Shown here: positions 1 to 9,599 of the stretch, one piece after another
Numbering within the stretch: the first letter of the stretch is position 1
How the letters are laid out: each line of letters starts with the position of its first letter
Program-made: the position numbers and the translations under genes
Notes under the pieces: model-generated
Seen by the model: the letters and a program-made list of their open reading frames with translations, nothing else
Told to the model about the DNA's origin: nothing
Database searches by the model: none
Source of the DNA: Bradyrhizobium sp. 1
GTDB lineage: Bacteria > Pseudomonadota > Alphaproteobacteria > Rhizobiales > Xanthobacteraceae
NCBI RefSeq assembly: GCF_023073315.1
Contig: NZ_JADPJH010000034.1
Location: 62,001 to 126,000, forward strand
Direction of reading: 5' to 3'
DNA length: 64,000 nucleotides

Positions 1-1
1 G

Positions 2-253
2 GTAAAATACGTCATCGGGCCGGACGGCAGTCCGCTGACGATTGCAGATCTGCCCGCGCCCGGCACCAAACGCTGGGTTATCCGCCGCAAGGCCGAAGTC
101 GTCGCTGCTGTGCGTGGCGGACTTCTCTCCCTCGAGGAGGCCTGCAGCCGTTATACCCTGACGGTTGACGAATTCCTTTCCTGGCAGTTTTCCATCGACC
201 AGCACGGTCTGGCGGGTCTTCGCACCACCCGCATCCAGCAATATCGCCAGTAG
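2..253 (+). CDS. sciP: SciP-family (DUF1153) cell-cycle regulator, 5' end cut by window
   Basis: The reading frame is open from the window edge and ends in TAG; 83 codons are visible and the true start lies outside. The visible protein opens VKYVIGPDGSPLTIADLPAP and continues with TKRWVIRRKAEVVAAVRGG, which is the DUF1153 signature. SciP is a small helix-turn-helix protein that restrains transcription by the master regulator CtrA in Caulobacter and relatives. Its place beside the fliF operon, which carries a CtrA-like box, fits that role. The gene ends 29 nt before a strong hairpin terminator, so it is transcribed separately from fliF. Family recognition is confident; the regulatory role in this organism is inferred. 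Confidence 0.88.
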   Translation, partial: VKYVIGPDGSPLTIADLPAPGTKRWVIRRKAEVVAAVRGGLLSLEEACSRYTLTVDEFLSWQFSIDQHGLAGLRTTRIQQYRQ

Positions 254-281
254 GCGATCCGGAAATCTGCGGCTTTTGACG

Positions 282-316
282 AAAATCGGCCCCGCTTTGC
301 GAGGCCGATTTTTTTC
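282..316 (+). terminator. Rho-independent terminator after sciP
   Basis: ATCGGCC (285-291) pairs with GGCCGAT (303-309) across an 11-nt loop and runs into seven T residues. It insulates sciP from the fliF operon. Confidence 0.85.
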
Positions 317-350
317 ATGTTTCGTTTTGGCGCTACTTTTGTCCGAGCTC

Positions 351-364
351 TTAACCTTCGTTAA
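351..364 (+). promoter_or_regulatory. CtrA-like box upstream of fliF
   Basis: TTAAC at 351 and TTAAC at 361 form a direct repeat, TTAA-N6-TTAA. The CtrA consensus is TTAA-N7-TTAA, so the spacing is one base short. The box lies about 80 nt before the preferred fliF start. CtrA control of early flagellar operons is established in Caulobacter; its use here is an inference. Confidence 0.5.
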
Positions 365-441
365 CCATATCGAAACCATCACCTAGGCAATAATTGCCCA
401 GTCGGCCGCTCAGTTGCGGGTCGAAGCTTCGGGGCGGTTGC

Positions 442-2058
442 TTGCAAGGTCTTGCGGACTTTTTAAAGGGTATCGGCGCCGCCCGTTTCGGGGCGATGAT
501 CGCGGTCACCGCCGCGCTCGTCGGCTTTTTCGCGTTTGTCATCATGCGCGTCACCACGCCGCAGATGACCACGCTGTTCACCGACCTCTCGGTCGAGGAT
601 TCTTCCGGCATTATCAAGGACTTGGAGCGCCAGGGCATCCAGTTCGAGATCCGCAATGAGGGCAGCATCATCATGGTGCCCAAGGACAAGGTCACGCGGC
701 TGCGAATGAAGCTCGCCGAGGGCGGCCTGCCCAAGGGCGGCGGCGTCGGCTACGAAGTGTTCGACAAGTCGGACGCGCTCGGCACCACCTCTTTCGTCCA
801 GAACATCAATCATCTCCGCGCGCTGGAAGGCGAACTTGCCCGCACCATCCGCGCCATCGACCGCATCCAGGCCGCCCGCGTCCATCTCGTGCTGCCTGAG
901 CGCCCGCTGTTCTCGCGCGAGGCGCCGGAACCGTCGGCCTCGATCGTGGTCCGGGTCCGCGGCGCGCTCGAAGCAGGGCAGATCAGGGCCATCCGCCACC
1001 TCGTCGCCTCCGCCGTCAACGGGCTGAAGCCGCAGCGGGTCTCGATCGTCGACGAAGCCGGCCAGCTGCTCGCCGACGGTGCCGCGACAGATGCGGATCA
1101 GGCGGTCGGCGACGAGCGCCGCACCGCCTACGAGAAGCGGATGCGCAAGCAGGTCGAGGACATCGTCTCCTCGGTGGTTGGTTCGGGCCGTGCCCGCGTC
1201 CAGCTCTCGGCCGATTTCGACTTCAACAAGGTGACGCAGACCTCGGACAAGTTCGACCCCGAGGGCCGCGTGCTGCGCTCGACCCAGACTCGGGAAGAGA
1301 GCAGCATGACCGCCGACAACAACGGCCAGGTCACCGTCAACAACGAGCTTCCGGGCAACGGGCAGAATAGCGGCGTCGCGGCCAAGGACCAGAGCAAGAA
1401 GACCGAAGAGACCAACAATTACGAGATCTCCCGCACCACCAAGACCGAGGTGACCGAGGCCGGCCGGGTCAACCGCATCTCGGTCGCAGTGCTGGTCGAC
1501 GGCATCTACACCAAGAACGACAAGGGCGAGCTCGCCTACACCGACCGCACCAAGGAGCAGCTCGACCGCATCTCCGCGTTGGTGCGCTCGGCGATCGGCT
1601 TCGACCAGAAGCGCGGCGACCAGGTCGAGGTCGTCAATCTGCGCTTTGCCGATGCGCCCTCCACCGCCCCGATCGCCGAGCCCTCCGGCTTCCTCGGCAT
1701 GCTCCAGTTCACCAAGGACGACGTCATGTACTTCGTCGAGCTCGGCGTGATGATGCTGCTCGGCCTCGTCGTGCTGTTCATGGTGATCCGCCCGCTGGTC
1801 AAGCGCATCCTCGCCTCCGACGAAGTCGTCGCAGCGATCTCCGGCGTCCTCTCCGGCCCGTCTGCCTCCGACGAATCCGCGCCGGCCAACAGCGGCCAGC
1901 CGCTGCTGCCGAGCGGCACCGCCAGCGCGATCGACGTCGCCACCGTCCAGGGCCAGGTCCACGCCCAGTCCGTTCATCGCGTCGGCGAGCTCGCCGAGCG
2001 CAACCCCAACGAAACCGTCGCCATCATCCGTCAATGGCTGACCGAACCCGCAAAATGA
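442..2058 (+). CDS. fliF: Flagellar MS-ring protein FliF
   Basis: FliF forms the MS ring, the inner-membrane base of the flagellum on which the switch and export gate assemble. The protein has an N-terminal membrane span (about residues 17-34), the YscJ/FliF ring-building region (LRALEGELARTIRAIDRIQAARVHLVLP and neighbours), a low-complexity middle, and a second span near residues 430-450 followed by a cytoplasmic tail that contacts FliG. The frame is open further upstream (TTG at 394), but TTG at 442, giving MQGLADFLKG, is preferred because it follows GGGGCGG and matches the usual FliF N-terminus. That gives 538 residues, a normal length. It is first in an operon with fliG, fliH, fliN and flbD. 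Confidence 0.95.
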   Translation: MQGLADFLKGIGAARFGAMIAVTAALVGFFAFVIMRVTTPQMTTLFTDLSVEDSSGIIKDLERQGIQFEIRNEGSIIMVPKDKVTRLRMKLAEGGLPKGGGVGYEVFDKSDALGTTSFVQNINHLRALEGELARTIRAIDRIQAARVHLVLPERPLFSREAPEPSASIVVRVRGALEAGQIRAIRHLVASAVNGLKPQRVSIVDEAGQLLADGAATDADQAVGDERRTAYEKRMRKQVEDIVSSVVGSGRARVQLSADFDFNKVTQTSDKFDPEGRVLRSTQTREESSMTADNNGQVTVNNELPGNGQNSGVAAKDQSKKTEETNNYEISRTTKTEVTEAGRVNRISVAVLVDGIYTKNDKGELAYTDRTKEQLDRISALVRSAIGFDQKRGDQVEVVNLRFADAPSTAPIAEPSGFLGMLQFTKDDVMYFVELGVMMLLGLVVLFMVIRPLVKRILASDEVVAAISGVLSGPSASDESAPANSGQPLLPSGTASAIDVATVQGQVHAQSVHRVGELAERNPNETVAIIRQWLTEPAK

Positions 2059-2076
2059 TTCGAGAAGTGAACTGAC

Positions 2077-3168
2077 ATGGCCGGCAATTTGCAAAACGCC
2101 AACTCGAACGACATCACCAGCGTGATCTCCACGCTCGGACAGCGTGCCGGCAGCCGCGGCGGCGCCAAGGTCGACGCGGTGGCGGGGCCGAAGCGCGCCG
2201 CCATCCTGATGCTGGCGCTCGGCGAGCAATATGGCGGCAAGATCTGGGGACTGCTCGACGACGACGAGGTGCGCCAGCTCTCGCTGGAAATGTCGACGCT
2301 CGGCACCGTCGAGGTCGACACCGTCGAGGACATGCTGCTCGAATTCGTCTCGCGCATGTCGGCATCGGGTGCGCTGATGGGCAATTTCGACGCCACCGAG
2401 CGGCTGCTCCAGCAGTACCTGGCGCCCGAGCGCGTCAACGGCATCATGGACGAGATCCGCGGGCCCGCAGGCCGCAACATGTGGGAGAAGCTCTCCAACG
2501 TGCAGGAGGAGGTGCTCGCCAACTATCTCAAGAACGAATATCCGCAGACCATTGCAGTGGTGCTGTCGAAGCTGAAGTCGGAACACGCCGCCCGCGTGCT
2601 CGGCATCTTCCCCGAGGATCTCGCGCTCGACGTCGTGAACCGCATGCTGAAGATGGAAGCGGTCCAGAAGGAGGTGATCGAGAGCGTGGAGAAGACGCTG
2701 CGCACCGAATTCATGTCCAACCTCTCGCAGACCCGCCGCCGCGACGCCCATGAGGTGATGGCGGAAATCTTCAACAATTTCGACCGCCAGACCGAAACCC
2801 GCTTCATCACCTCGCTGGAAGAAGACAACCGCGAATCGGCCGAGCGCATCAAGGCGCTGATGTTCACCTTCGACGACCTGGTGAAGCTCGATTCCGGCTC
2901 GGCCCAGACGCTGATGCGCAATGTCGACAAGGACAAGCTCGGCGTCGCGCTCAAGAGCGCCAACGAGGACGTCCGCAACTTCTTCTTCGGCAACATGTCC
3001 TCGCGCGCGGCAAAGATGCTCCAGGACGACATGGCGGCGATGGGCCCGGTGCGCCTGCGCGACGTCGACGAGGCCCAGGCGCTGCTGGTCAACCTCGCCA
3101 AGGACCTCGCGGCCAAGGGTGAAATCATGCTGACCAAGAACCGTGCCGACGACGAACTGGTGTATTGA
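2077..3168 (+). CDS. fliG: Flagellar motor switch protein FliG
   Basis: FliG is the rotor protein that binds the FliF tail and transmits torque from the stator. The 363-residue protein has the three FliG regions in order. The charged C-terminal region includes FDDLVKLDSG, the torque-helix area, and ends with a KGEIMLTKNRADDELVY tail. It starts 18 nt after fliF and overlaps fliH by one base (TGATG), so translation is probably coupled. Length and motifs are typical of alphaproteobacterial FliG. Confidence 0.95.
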   Translation: MAGNLQNANSNDITSVISTLGQRAGSRGGAKVDAVAGPKRAAILMLALGEQYGGKIWGLLDDDEVRQLSLEMSTLGTVEVDTVEDMLLEFVSRMSASGALMGNFDATERLLQQYLAPERVNGIMDEIRGPAGRNMWEKLSNVQEEVLANYLKNEYPQTIAVVLSKLKSEHAARVLGIFPEDLALDVVNRMLKMEAVQKEVIESVEKTLRTEFMSNLSQTRRRDAHEVMAEIFNNFDRQTETRFITSLEEDNRESAERIKALMFTFDDLVKLDSGSAQTLMRNVDKDKLGVALKSANEDVRNFFFGNMSSRAAKMLQDDMAAMGPVRLRDVDEAQALLVNLAKDLAAKGEIMLTKNRADDELVY

Positions 3169-3788
3169 TGGGGGCTCCGGCAAAATTCCTGTTTGATACC
3201 GACTTCGCCGCGCCGGACCGGACGCGCGAGAAGGCTGCGACCGCCGCCGAGATCGCGCAGAAGGTGGCGGAAGCGGAGGCGCGCGCCTATCGGGACGGTT
3301 TCGACGCCGGCCAGCGCGAGGCCAAGGCCGAGAGCGACCGCCGCGTCGCGCTCGCGATGGAAGAGATCAGCATCTCGGTTCGCGGCATCGCCTCGGGCAT
3401 CGGCAATATCGAGAGCAAGATGGAGACCGAGGCGGTCGACGTCGCAATCGCGGTGGCGCGCAAGCTGTGCGCCGATCTGGTCGCCGCCGAGCCGCTCGGC
3501 GAGATCATGGCGCTGGTCAAGGACTGCTTCTCGCATCTGGTCGCCACCCCGCATCTCGTCGTTCGCATCAACGACGCGCTCTACGAGGCTGCGCGCGAGA
3601 AGATCGAGCGGCTCGCCAAGCAGAGCGGCTTCGAGGGCCGGCTCGTGATTCTAGCCGAGCCTGACATTGCCACCGGCGACTGCCGGATCGAGTGGGCCGA
3701 TGGCGGCGTCGTGCTCGAGCGCGGCGCCATCGCGGCCAAGATCGACGAAATGGTCGGGCGCTATATCGCGTCCCGGAGGGGGAGCTAA
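3168..3788 (+). CDS. fliH: Flagellar export apparatus protein FliH (FlbE-like)
   Basis: This is a 206-residue acidic, helical protein with an Ala/Glu-rich coiled-coil stretch (about residues 20-70, with YRDGFDAGQREAKAES). A C-terminal V-type-ATPase-E-like part follows, ending near DCRIEWADGGVVLERG. FliH regulates the FliI export ATPase and links it to FliN. The family is weakly conserved in sequence. The call rests on the GDCRIEWADGG motif, the length and the position between fliG and fliN, as in the Caulobacter fliF-fliG-flbE-fliN-flbD order. The start chosen is the ATG overlapping the fliG stop; an in-frame TTG lies one codon earlier. Confidence 0.85.
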   Translation: MGAPAKFLFDTDFAAPDRTREKAATAAEIAQKVAEAEARAYRDGFDAGQREAKAESDRRVALAMEEISISVRGIASGIGNIESKMETEAVDVAIAVARKLCADLVAAEPLGEIMALVKDCFSHLVATPHLVVRINDALYEAAREKIERLAKQSGFEGRLVILAEPDIATGDCRIEWADGGVVLERGAIAAKIDEMVGRYIASRRGS

Positions 3789-3791
3789 GCC

Positions 3792-4142
3792 ATGAGCGAC
3801 ACCGACGGACAGGTCCCGCTGCCAGATCTCAACGGCCCGATGCCGCCGACCGGCACGGACGTCGGCTACACCGAGGACGAATATGCGGCACGCGCCGCCG
3901 CCGACCTGGAGGCCGTGTTCGACGTGCCGGTGCAGGTCTCGGCCGTGCTCGGGCGCTCCAAGATGGACGTCAGCGAGCTGCTGAAGCTCGGGCCCGGCAC
4001 CGTGCTCGAGCTCGACCGGCGCGTCGGCGAGGCCATCGACATCTATGTCAACAACAAGCTGGTTGCCCGCGGCGAAGTTGTCCTGGTCGAGGACAAGCTC
4101 GGCGTGACCATGACCGAAATCATCAAGACCGAACGCGCCTAA
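3792..4142 (+). CDS. fliN: Flagellar motor switch protein FliN
   Basis: FliN is a 116-residue C-ring protein that helps bind CheY and FliH. An acidic N-terminal tail of about 40 residues precedes the SpoA/FliN domain (residues about 42-116), with DVSELLKLGPGTVLELDRRV and the conserved VNNKLVARGEVVLVEDKLGV strands. It starts three bases after fliH, so it is cotranscribed. No unusual feature was seen. Confidence 0.95.
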   Translation: MSDTDGQVPLPDLNGPMPPTGTDVGYTEDEYAARAAADLEAVFDVPVQVSAVLGRSKMDVSELLKLGPGTVLELDRRVGEAIDIYVNNKLVARGEVVLVEDKLGVTMTEIIKTERA

Positions 4143-4192
4143 AGCGCAGGGAATGACGCGCGGCAGCGCGACCAGACGGACAGGAGACTGAC

Positions 4193-5578
<1,386 letters not shown>

Positions 5579-5604
5579 GGCGCTTCACGCTGGCCGAGAA
5601 TACG

Positions 5605-5636
5605 AATGCCCGGGCCAGTCCCGGGCATTTTTATTT
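5605..5636 (+). terminator. Rho-independent terminator of the fliF-flbD operon
   Basis: AATGCCCGGG (5605-5614) pairs perfectly with CCCGGGCATT (5620-5629) across a 5-nt loop and is followed by T-rich sequence. Confidence 0.93.
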
Positions 5637-5652
5637 GAATGCAGGCTGCCAA

Positions 5653-5736
5653 CCTCGTCCTTGCGAGCGCAGCGAAGCAGTCCAGAAACCCTCCGCGGAA
5701 ACAGTCTGGATTGTTGCGCCACGCTCGCGATGACGG
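5653..5736. repeat. Dispersed palindromic repeat, family B copy 1
   Basis: This is an imperfect dyad. Its left arm, CTTGCGAGCGCAGCGAAGCAG, is mirrored on the right by CGCTCGCGATGACG, and TCCAGA faces TCTGGA at the centre. A related copy lies at 52124-52210. Such elements are common between genes in Bradyrhizobium. Confidence 0.75.
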
Positions 5737-5834
5737 CGCTGAGAGCGCTCCCCGCATAACGGGACCGCGCCACGCGACTAGGCCGCCAGCACGACAGGCC
5801 CTATAACCCCGCGTGAGAACCACCGAGGGTCAAC

Positions 5835-6983
5835 ATGTCTGAAGCTCAAATCACCGACTGGCTGGCGTCGCAGCGGCAGGCGATGATCGATCTCTTGCGC
5901 GACGTCGTGAACATCGATTCCGGGTCCTACGACAAGGAAGGCGTCGATGCGGTCGGGGCGCGGTTCGAGCGGCATTTCGCCGAGCATGGCATTCCCTGCC
6001 GGCGCGAGGGCGATTCCACGTTCGGCGATGCGATCCACGCCGAGGTCGCAAAGCCCGGCAGCAACGAGAAGCCGGTGCTGTTGTTGGGACATCGCGACAC
6101 CGTGTTCGGCAAGGGCGAGGCCGGACGCCGTCCGTTCACGATCAAGGACAACCGCGCTTATGGTCCCGGCGTGGCCGACATGAAGTCCGGCGTGGTCATG
6201 AACATCTTCGTGGCCACCGCCTTCCATAAATTCGGCGGCAGCCCGCATCCGATCAAGCTGCTGATCACCTCCGACGAGGAGATCGGTTCGCCCTCCTCGC
6301 GCCCCGTGATCGAGCGCGAAGGGCGCGCCGCGCGCGCCGTGTTCAATTCCGAGCCGGGCCGCCCCACAGGCAACGTCGTGACGGGGCGCAAGGGCGGCAT
6401 CTTCATGCACATGGCCATCACCGGCAAAGCGGCGCATTCCGGCGCCAACTTTGCCGCGGGCGTCAGCGCGATCGGAGAGCTCGCGCAAAAAATCGTGCAG
6501 ATCCATGCGCTGACCGATCTCGACAAGGGCATCACGCTCAATGTCGGCCTCGTCTCGGGCGGGCAGTCCGTCAACACCACGGCGCCTTACGCGGAGGGTC
6601 AGATCGACCTGCGCTATGTCGATCCGGCCGATCGCGCGAGGGTGATGGCCGCGATCGAAAAGATCATCGCGACGTCCTACGTGCCCGGCACCAGCGCGAC
6701 GCTGACGATCAAGGGCGAATTCGTGCCGGTGGTGCAGAGCGCGGATTCGAAGGTGCTGTTCGAAGGCTATCAGGCCGCCGCAAAAAAGGTCGGCCTCACC
6801 ACGCTGCAGGGCGAGTTCTCCGGCGGCTGCGCCGATTCCGGCTTCACCGCCGCGGTCGGCACGCCGACCATCTGCGGCCTCGGACCGGTCGGTGGGCTCG
6901 CGCACACGCCGGAGGAATATCTGGAGATCGACAGCATCGTGCCGCGCGCACAGGCATTGGCGCTGGCGATTTTGCGGGGGTGA
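5835..6983 (+). CDS. M20-family zinc metallopeptidase (glutamate carboxypeptidase-like)
   Basis: This 382-residue hydrolase has the M20 layout of a catalytic zinc domain split by a dimerisation lid. The metal-ligand motif is LLLGHRDTVF (H-x-D, near residue 85). The bridging Asp is in YGPGVADMKSG and the catalytic Glu pair in TSDEEIGS. Later ligands are in FNSEPGRP and near the C-terminal GGLAHTPEEY. This set matches the CPG2-like branch that cleaves C-terminal glutamate from folates or peptides. No signal peptide was seen, and the substrate is unknown. It stands alone between repeat elements with its own start about 25 nt after a GC-rich stretch. Confidence 0.88.
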   Translation: MSEAQITDWLASQRQAMIDLLRDVVNIDSGSYDKEGVDAVGARFERHFAEHGIPCRREGDSTFGDAIHAEVAKPGSNEKPVLLLGHRDTVFGKGEAGRRPFTIKDNRAYGPGVADMKSGVVMNIFVATAFHKFGGSPHPIKLLITSDEEIGSPSSRPVIEREGRAARAVFNSEPGRPTGNVVTGRKGGIFMHMAITGKAAHSGANFAAGVSAIGELAQKIVQIHALTDLDKGITLNVGLVSGGQSVNTTAPYAEGQIDLRYVDPADRARVMAAIEKIIATSYVPGTSATLTIKGEFVPVVQSADSKVLFEGYQAAAKKVGLTTLQGEFSGGCADSGFTAAVGTPTICGLGPVGGLAHTPEEYLEIDSIVPRAQALALAILRG

Positions 6984-7002
6984 CGCAGGTGCCATAGCTG
7001 CG

Positions 7003-7057
7003 TAGGGCGGGTTAGCGCCGTGGATGCGCAAGCGCATCCACTAGGCGTAACCCACAC
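7003..7057. repeat. Dispersed palindromic repeat, family E copy 1
   Basis: TAGGGCGGGTTAG is mirrored by GTAACCC around a perfect inner hairpin, GTGGATGCGC-AA-GCGCATCCAC (7020-7041). A longer relative lies at 28520-28631. Confidence 0.75.
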
Positions 7058-7067
7058 TACAAATTCC

Positions 7068-7223
7068 TCACGAATAACTCGGCGCGTCCGGCTTACGAAA
7101 AATGTGGATGGGATCGCCCGGCACGATCGGCCGGCCACTGAACATCGCATAGGCGTAGAGCGCGAGATAGGCGATCGCGAGCGCGCCGACGGCGTAGAAG
7201 GCTAGGATCGCGACGCGCTTCAT
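7068..7223 (-). CDS. Small single-span membrane protein, 51 residues
   Basis: The gene encodes 51 residues, opening MKRVAILAFYAVGALAIAYL and ending RKPDAPSYS. A hydrophobic helix occupies roughly residues 4-28, followed by a short polar tail with GRPIVPGDPIHIF. GGAGCGG lies about 7 nt before the ATG, a good ribosome site. It lies between the M20 peptidase gene and the ssu operon and is separated from the latter by a terminator. No function can be assigned. The regular codon use and ribosome site argue that it is real. Confidence 0.6.
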   Translation of the reverse strand: MKRVAILAFYAVGALAIAYLALYAYAMFSGRPIVPGDPIHIFRKPDAPSYS

Positions 7224-7283
7224 CGTTCCGCTCCATTGCCGTCCCGGCGGGAAGGCTCAGGCGCGCTTCTAGAGCGATGCCGG

Positions 7284-7308
7284 GGAAAAGGCCAGCCTGC
7301 GGGCTGGC
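7284..7308 (-). terminator. Terminator of the ssu operon
   Basis: Read on the minus strand, GCCAGCC and GGCTGGC (7302-7308 and 7291-7297) form a hairpin with a 4-nt loop followed by CTTTTCC. It starts just past the flavin reductase stop codon. Confidence 0.7.
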
Positions 7309-7310
7309 GG

Positions 7311-7892
7311 TCAAACGCCGCGCCGGCTGTGCGTGGGCACGCTGACGTCCGCGAGCCTGGCTGCGTCTTCGTCCTGATCGACCGCAACGTACTGACCGTG
7401 CCAATAGGCCAGCGCGGCGTTGCGGGTCGAATTCCTGATGTCCCTGACGCGGCCGATGACGATGCCGTGCGAGTGGCGTTCGACGATCTCCTCGACCTCG
7501 CAATCGACGGCAGACAAGGCGCCGACCAGCAGCGGAACGCCCGAGACCGACGTCACCCATCGGCTGCCTGCAAAGCGATCGGCGCCCTTCAGCCCGCCCT
7601 TGCCGGCAAAGCGCTCAGCGACATCGAGCTGGTCGGCCGCAAGCATGTTCACCCCGAAGACGCCGTAACGCTTGATCAGCGGGAACGACGAGGCATCCCG
7701 GTTGATGCTGACGATCAGCGTCGGCGGATCGACCGACAGCGAGGCCACGGAGGTCACCGTCATGCCGGTGATGTCCTTACCCCGCCCGGCGGTGATGACG
7801 CTGACGCCGCCGGTGAGGTGGCGCATGGCGCTGCGGAAATCGGCGGGCAAAACGGGAGTTTCGGTCATGAGCTCGCGGGGCACTACATTCAT
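7311..7892 (-). CDS. Flavin reductase-like FMN-binding protein (SsuE role)
   Basis: This 193-residue protein carries the flavin reductase-like split-barrel domain: FRSAMRHLTGGVSVITAG, then TGMTVTSVASLSVDPPTLIV, which forms the flavin pocket, and GVFGVNMLAADQ. As last gene of the ssu operon it most likely supplies reduced FMN to the SsuD monooxygenase. It is not homologous to the classical enterobacterial SsuE flavodoxin-fold enzyme, so the symbol is left blank. GGGGAG sits 7 nt before the chosen ATG, and the gap to ssuB is 32 nt. Confidence 0.85.
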   Translation of the reverse strand: MNVVPRELMTETPVLPADFRSAMRHLTGGVSVITAGRGKDITGMTVTSVASLSVDPPTLIVSINRDASSFPLIKRYGVFGVNMLAADQLDVAERFAGKGGLKGADRFAGSRWVTSVSGVPLLVGALSAVDCEVEEIVERHSHGIVIGRVRDIRNSTRNAALAYWHGQYVAVDQDEDAARLADVSVPTHSRRGV

Positions 7893-7924
7893 GGCTTGCT
7901 CCCCGAAGCGGGGGTCCCTTCTAT

Positions 7925-8773
7925 TTAGGTACGATCGTCCGCCGACAAAAGGTGGCTCAGGATCGAGCCTTCGAGGCCGGCAAGCTCGACCGAGCCGCGC
8001 TCGCGCGGCCGGGCCGTATTAACCACGACATCATGGGCAATCCGGCCCTCGTCGATCACCAGCACCCGGTCGGCCAGGGCGACCGCCTCGGCGACGTCGT
8101 GGGTGACCAGGATGGCGGTAAAGCCCTGGTCGCGCCAGACCCGCTCCAACAGGCGCTGCATCGAGATGCGGGTCAGCGCGTCCAGCGCACCGAGCGGTTC
8201 GTCGAAGGCGAGCACGCGCGGACGCGAGACCAATGCACGGCCGAGCGCGACGCGCTGCTTCTGGCCGCCCGACAGCACCGAGGGCCACTGGTCGCGCTTG
8301 TCGGCGAGACCGACCTCGGTCAGCGCTTTCTCGGCACGCGCATGCGCGTCGCTGGACGAACGATCGCGACCGAGCCCCACTTCGACATTCGAAAGGACGC
8401 GCGCCCAAGGCAGCAGCCGCGGCTCCTGAAACATCACGCGGACGTCCTCGGCCTGGACTTCGTCGCCAAAACTGATGCTGCCGGAATCGATCTTGTCCAG
8501 GCCGGCGATCAGGCGCAGCAGCGTGCTCTTGCCGCAACCGCTCTTGCCGACGATGGCGACGAACTGGCCGGCGGGGATGTGCAGATCAATGCCGCGCAAC
8601 ACCTCGTTGTCGCCGAAGGATTTTCGCAAGCCCCGGATGCTGAGCGGCAAGCCGGTGGCTTGCACTTGGCGTTCTTCTTGCCGCTCCTCGTGCACGACAC
8701 GGGCGTGAGGCGTGAAATTGGCGCGGCTGGCGAGCTCGGTCTCGGGAAGGGACGTACGAAGCGCTGTCTGCAT
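7925..8773 (-). CDS. ssuB: Sulfonate ABC transporter ATP-binding protein SsuB
   Basis: This 282-residue ABC ATPase energises sulfonate import. After a polar N-terminal extension of about 45 residues come Walker A (GKSGCGKST, near residue 76), the Q-loop in VMFQEPRLLPW, the signature LSGGQKQR, Walker B in VLAFDEPLGALD and the switch His in ILVTHDVAEA. FQEPRLLPW is characteristic of the nitrate/sulfonate/taurine subfamily. It follows ssuC after 19 nt. The N-terminal extension is longer than in the E. coli protein, so a later start is possible, though no better one is obvious. Confidence 0.9.
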   Translation of the reverse strand: MQTALRTSLPETELASRANFTPHARVVHEERQEERQVQATGLPLSIRGLRKSFGDNEVLRGIDLHIPAGQFVAIVGKSGCGKSTLLRLIAGLDKIDSGSISFGDEVQAEDVRVMFQEPRLLPWARVLSNVEVGLGRDRSSSDAHARAEKALTEVGLADKRDQWPSVLSGGQKQRVALGRALVSRPRVLAFDEPLGALDALTRISMQRLLERVWRDQGFTAILVTHDVAEAVALADRVLVIDEGRIAHDVVVNTARPRERGSVELAGLEGSILSHLLSADDRT

Positions 8774-8792
8774 GTGATTCCCGGTATTTCTG

Positions 8793-9599
8793 CTAGCGTT
8801 TCTGGAAGGCGGGGTGCCAGGAGAGCGTCGCCCGCTCCAGCACGCGGGAGGCGCTGTCGGCGAGCTTGCCGAGCAGGGCGTAGATCAGGATCGAGAGCAC
8901 GACGACGTCGATCAGCATGAACTCGCGCGCCTGCATCGCCATGTAGCCCAGCCCTGAGGACGCCGCGATGGTCTCGGCCACGATCAAGGTCAGCCACATG
9001 ATGCCGAGCGCAAAGCGGATGCCGACGAAGATCGAGGGCAGCGCGCCCGGAAAGATCACACGACGAAACAGCTCGCTGTCGGTCATGCCATAGATGCGGC
9101 CCATCTCGATCAGCTGCGGATCGACGGTGCGGATGCCATGCAGCGTGTTGAGGTAGATCGGGAAGAACACACCGAGCGCCACCAAAAACAGTTTTGCGCT
9201 CTCGTCGATGCCGAACCACAGGATGACCAGCGGGATCAGCGCCAGATGCGGCACGTTGCGCACCATCTGCAGCGTGGTATCGGTAAGTTTTGCCGAGAGC
9301 TGCGACAGACCGTTGGCGAGCCCGAAGGCGAAGCCGATGCTGCCGCCGATCAAGAAGCCGATCGAGGCGCGCCAGAACGAGACCCAGATATTGCGGACGA
9401 GCTCGCCGGAGAGCAGCAGCTTCCAGCCGGCGAGCGCAACATCGCTCGGCGCCGGCAGCACGCGCGTCGGCACGAAGCCGGTGACACTCGCCACCTGCCA
9501 GATCGCGATGATGGCGAACGGCACGATCCACTGGACCAGTCCATCGAGGCGCGGCAGGCGGAAGCTGCGCGGGAAGGAGATGCTGTCAATGAGGCTCAT
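8793..9599 (-). CDS. ssuC: Sulfonate ABC transporter permease SsuC
   Basis: This is a 268-residue integral membrane protein of the BPD-transport family with about six spans. The ATPase-contacting loop has the pattern EMGRIYGMTDSELFRRVIFPGALPSIFVGIRFALG, matching the EAA motif of SsuC/TauC permeases. Its start overlaps the ssuD stop by 4 nt (ATGA), so the two are translationally coupled. It works with ssuA and ssuB in this operon. Confidence 0.92.
   Translation of the reverse strand: MSLIDSISFPRSFRLPRLDGLVQWIVPFAIIAIWQVASVTGFVPTRVLPAPSDVALAGWKLLLSGELVRNIWVSFWRASIGFLIGGSIGFAFGLANGLSQLSAKLTDTTLQMVRNVPHLALIPLVILWFGIDESAKLFLVALGVFFPIYLNTLHGIRTVDPQLIEMGRIYGMTDSELFRRVIFPGALPSIFVGIRFALGIMWLTLIVAETIAASSGLGYMAMQAREFMLIDVVVLSILIYALLGKLADSASRVLERATLSWHPAFQKR

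Noticed and set aside
327..342. Sigma54-like TTGGCGCTACTTTTGT upstream of fliF
   Set aside because: The -12 element has GT instead of the near-invariant GC, and a CtrA-like box is a better explanation for this early flagellar operon.
463..3183. A 906-codon open frame on the minus strand across fliF and fliG
   Set aside because: It is antisense to two certain genes, has no recognisable domain and arises from GC-rich third-position bias.
7236..7928. A 230-codon plus-strand frame over the flavin reductase gene
   Set aside because: It is antisense to a protein with a clear flavin-binding domain that belongs to the ssu operon.
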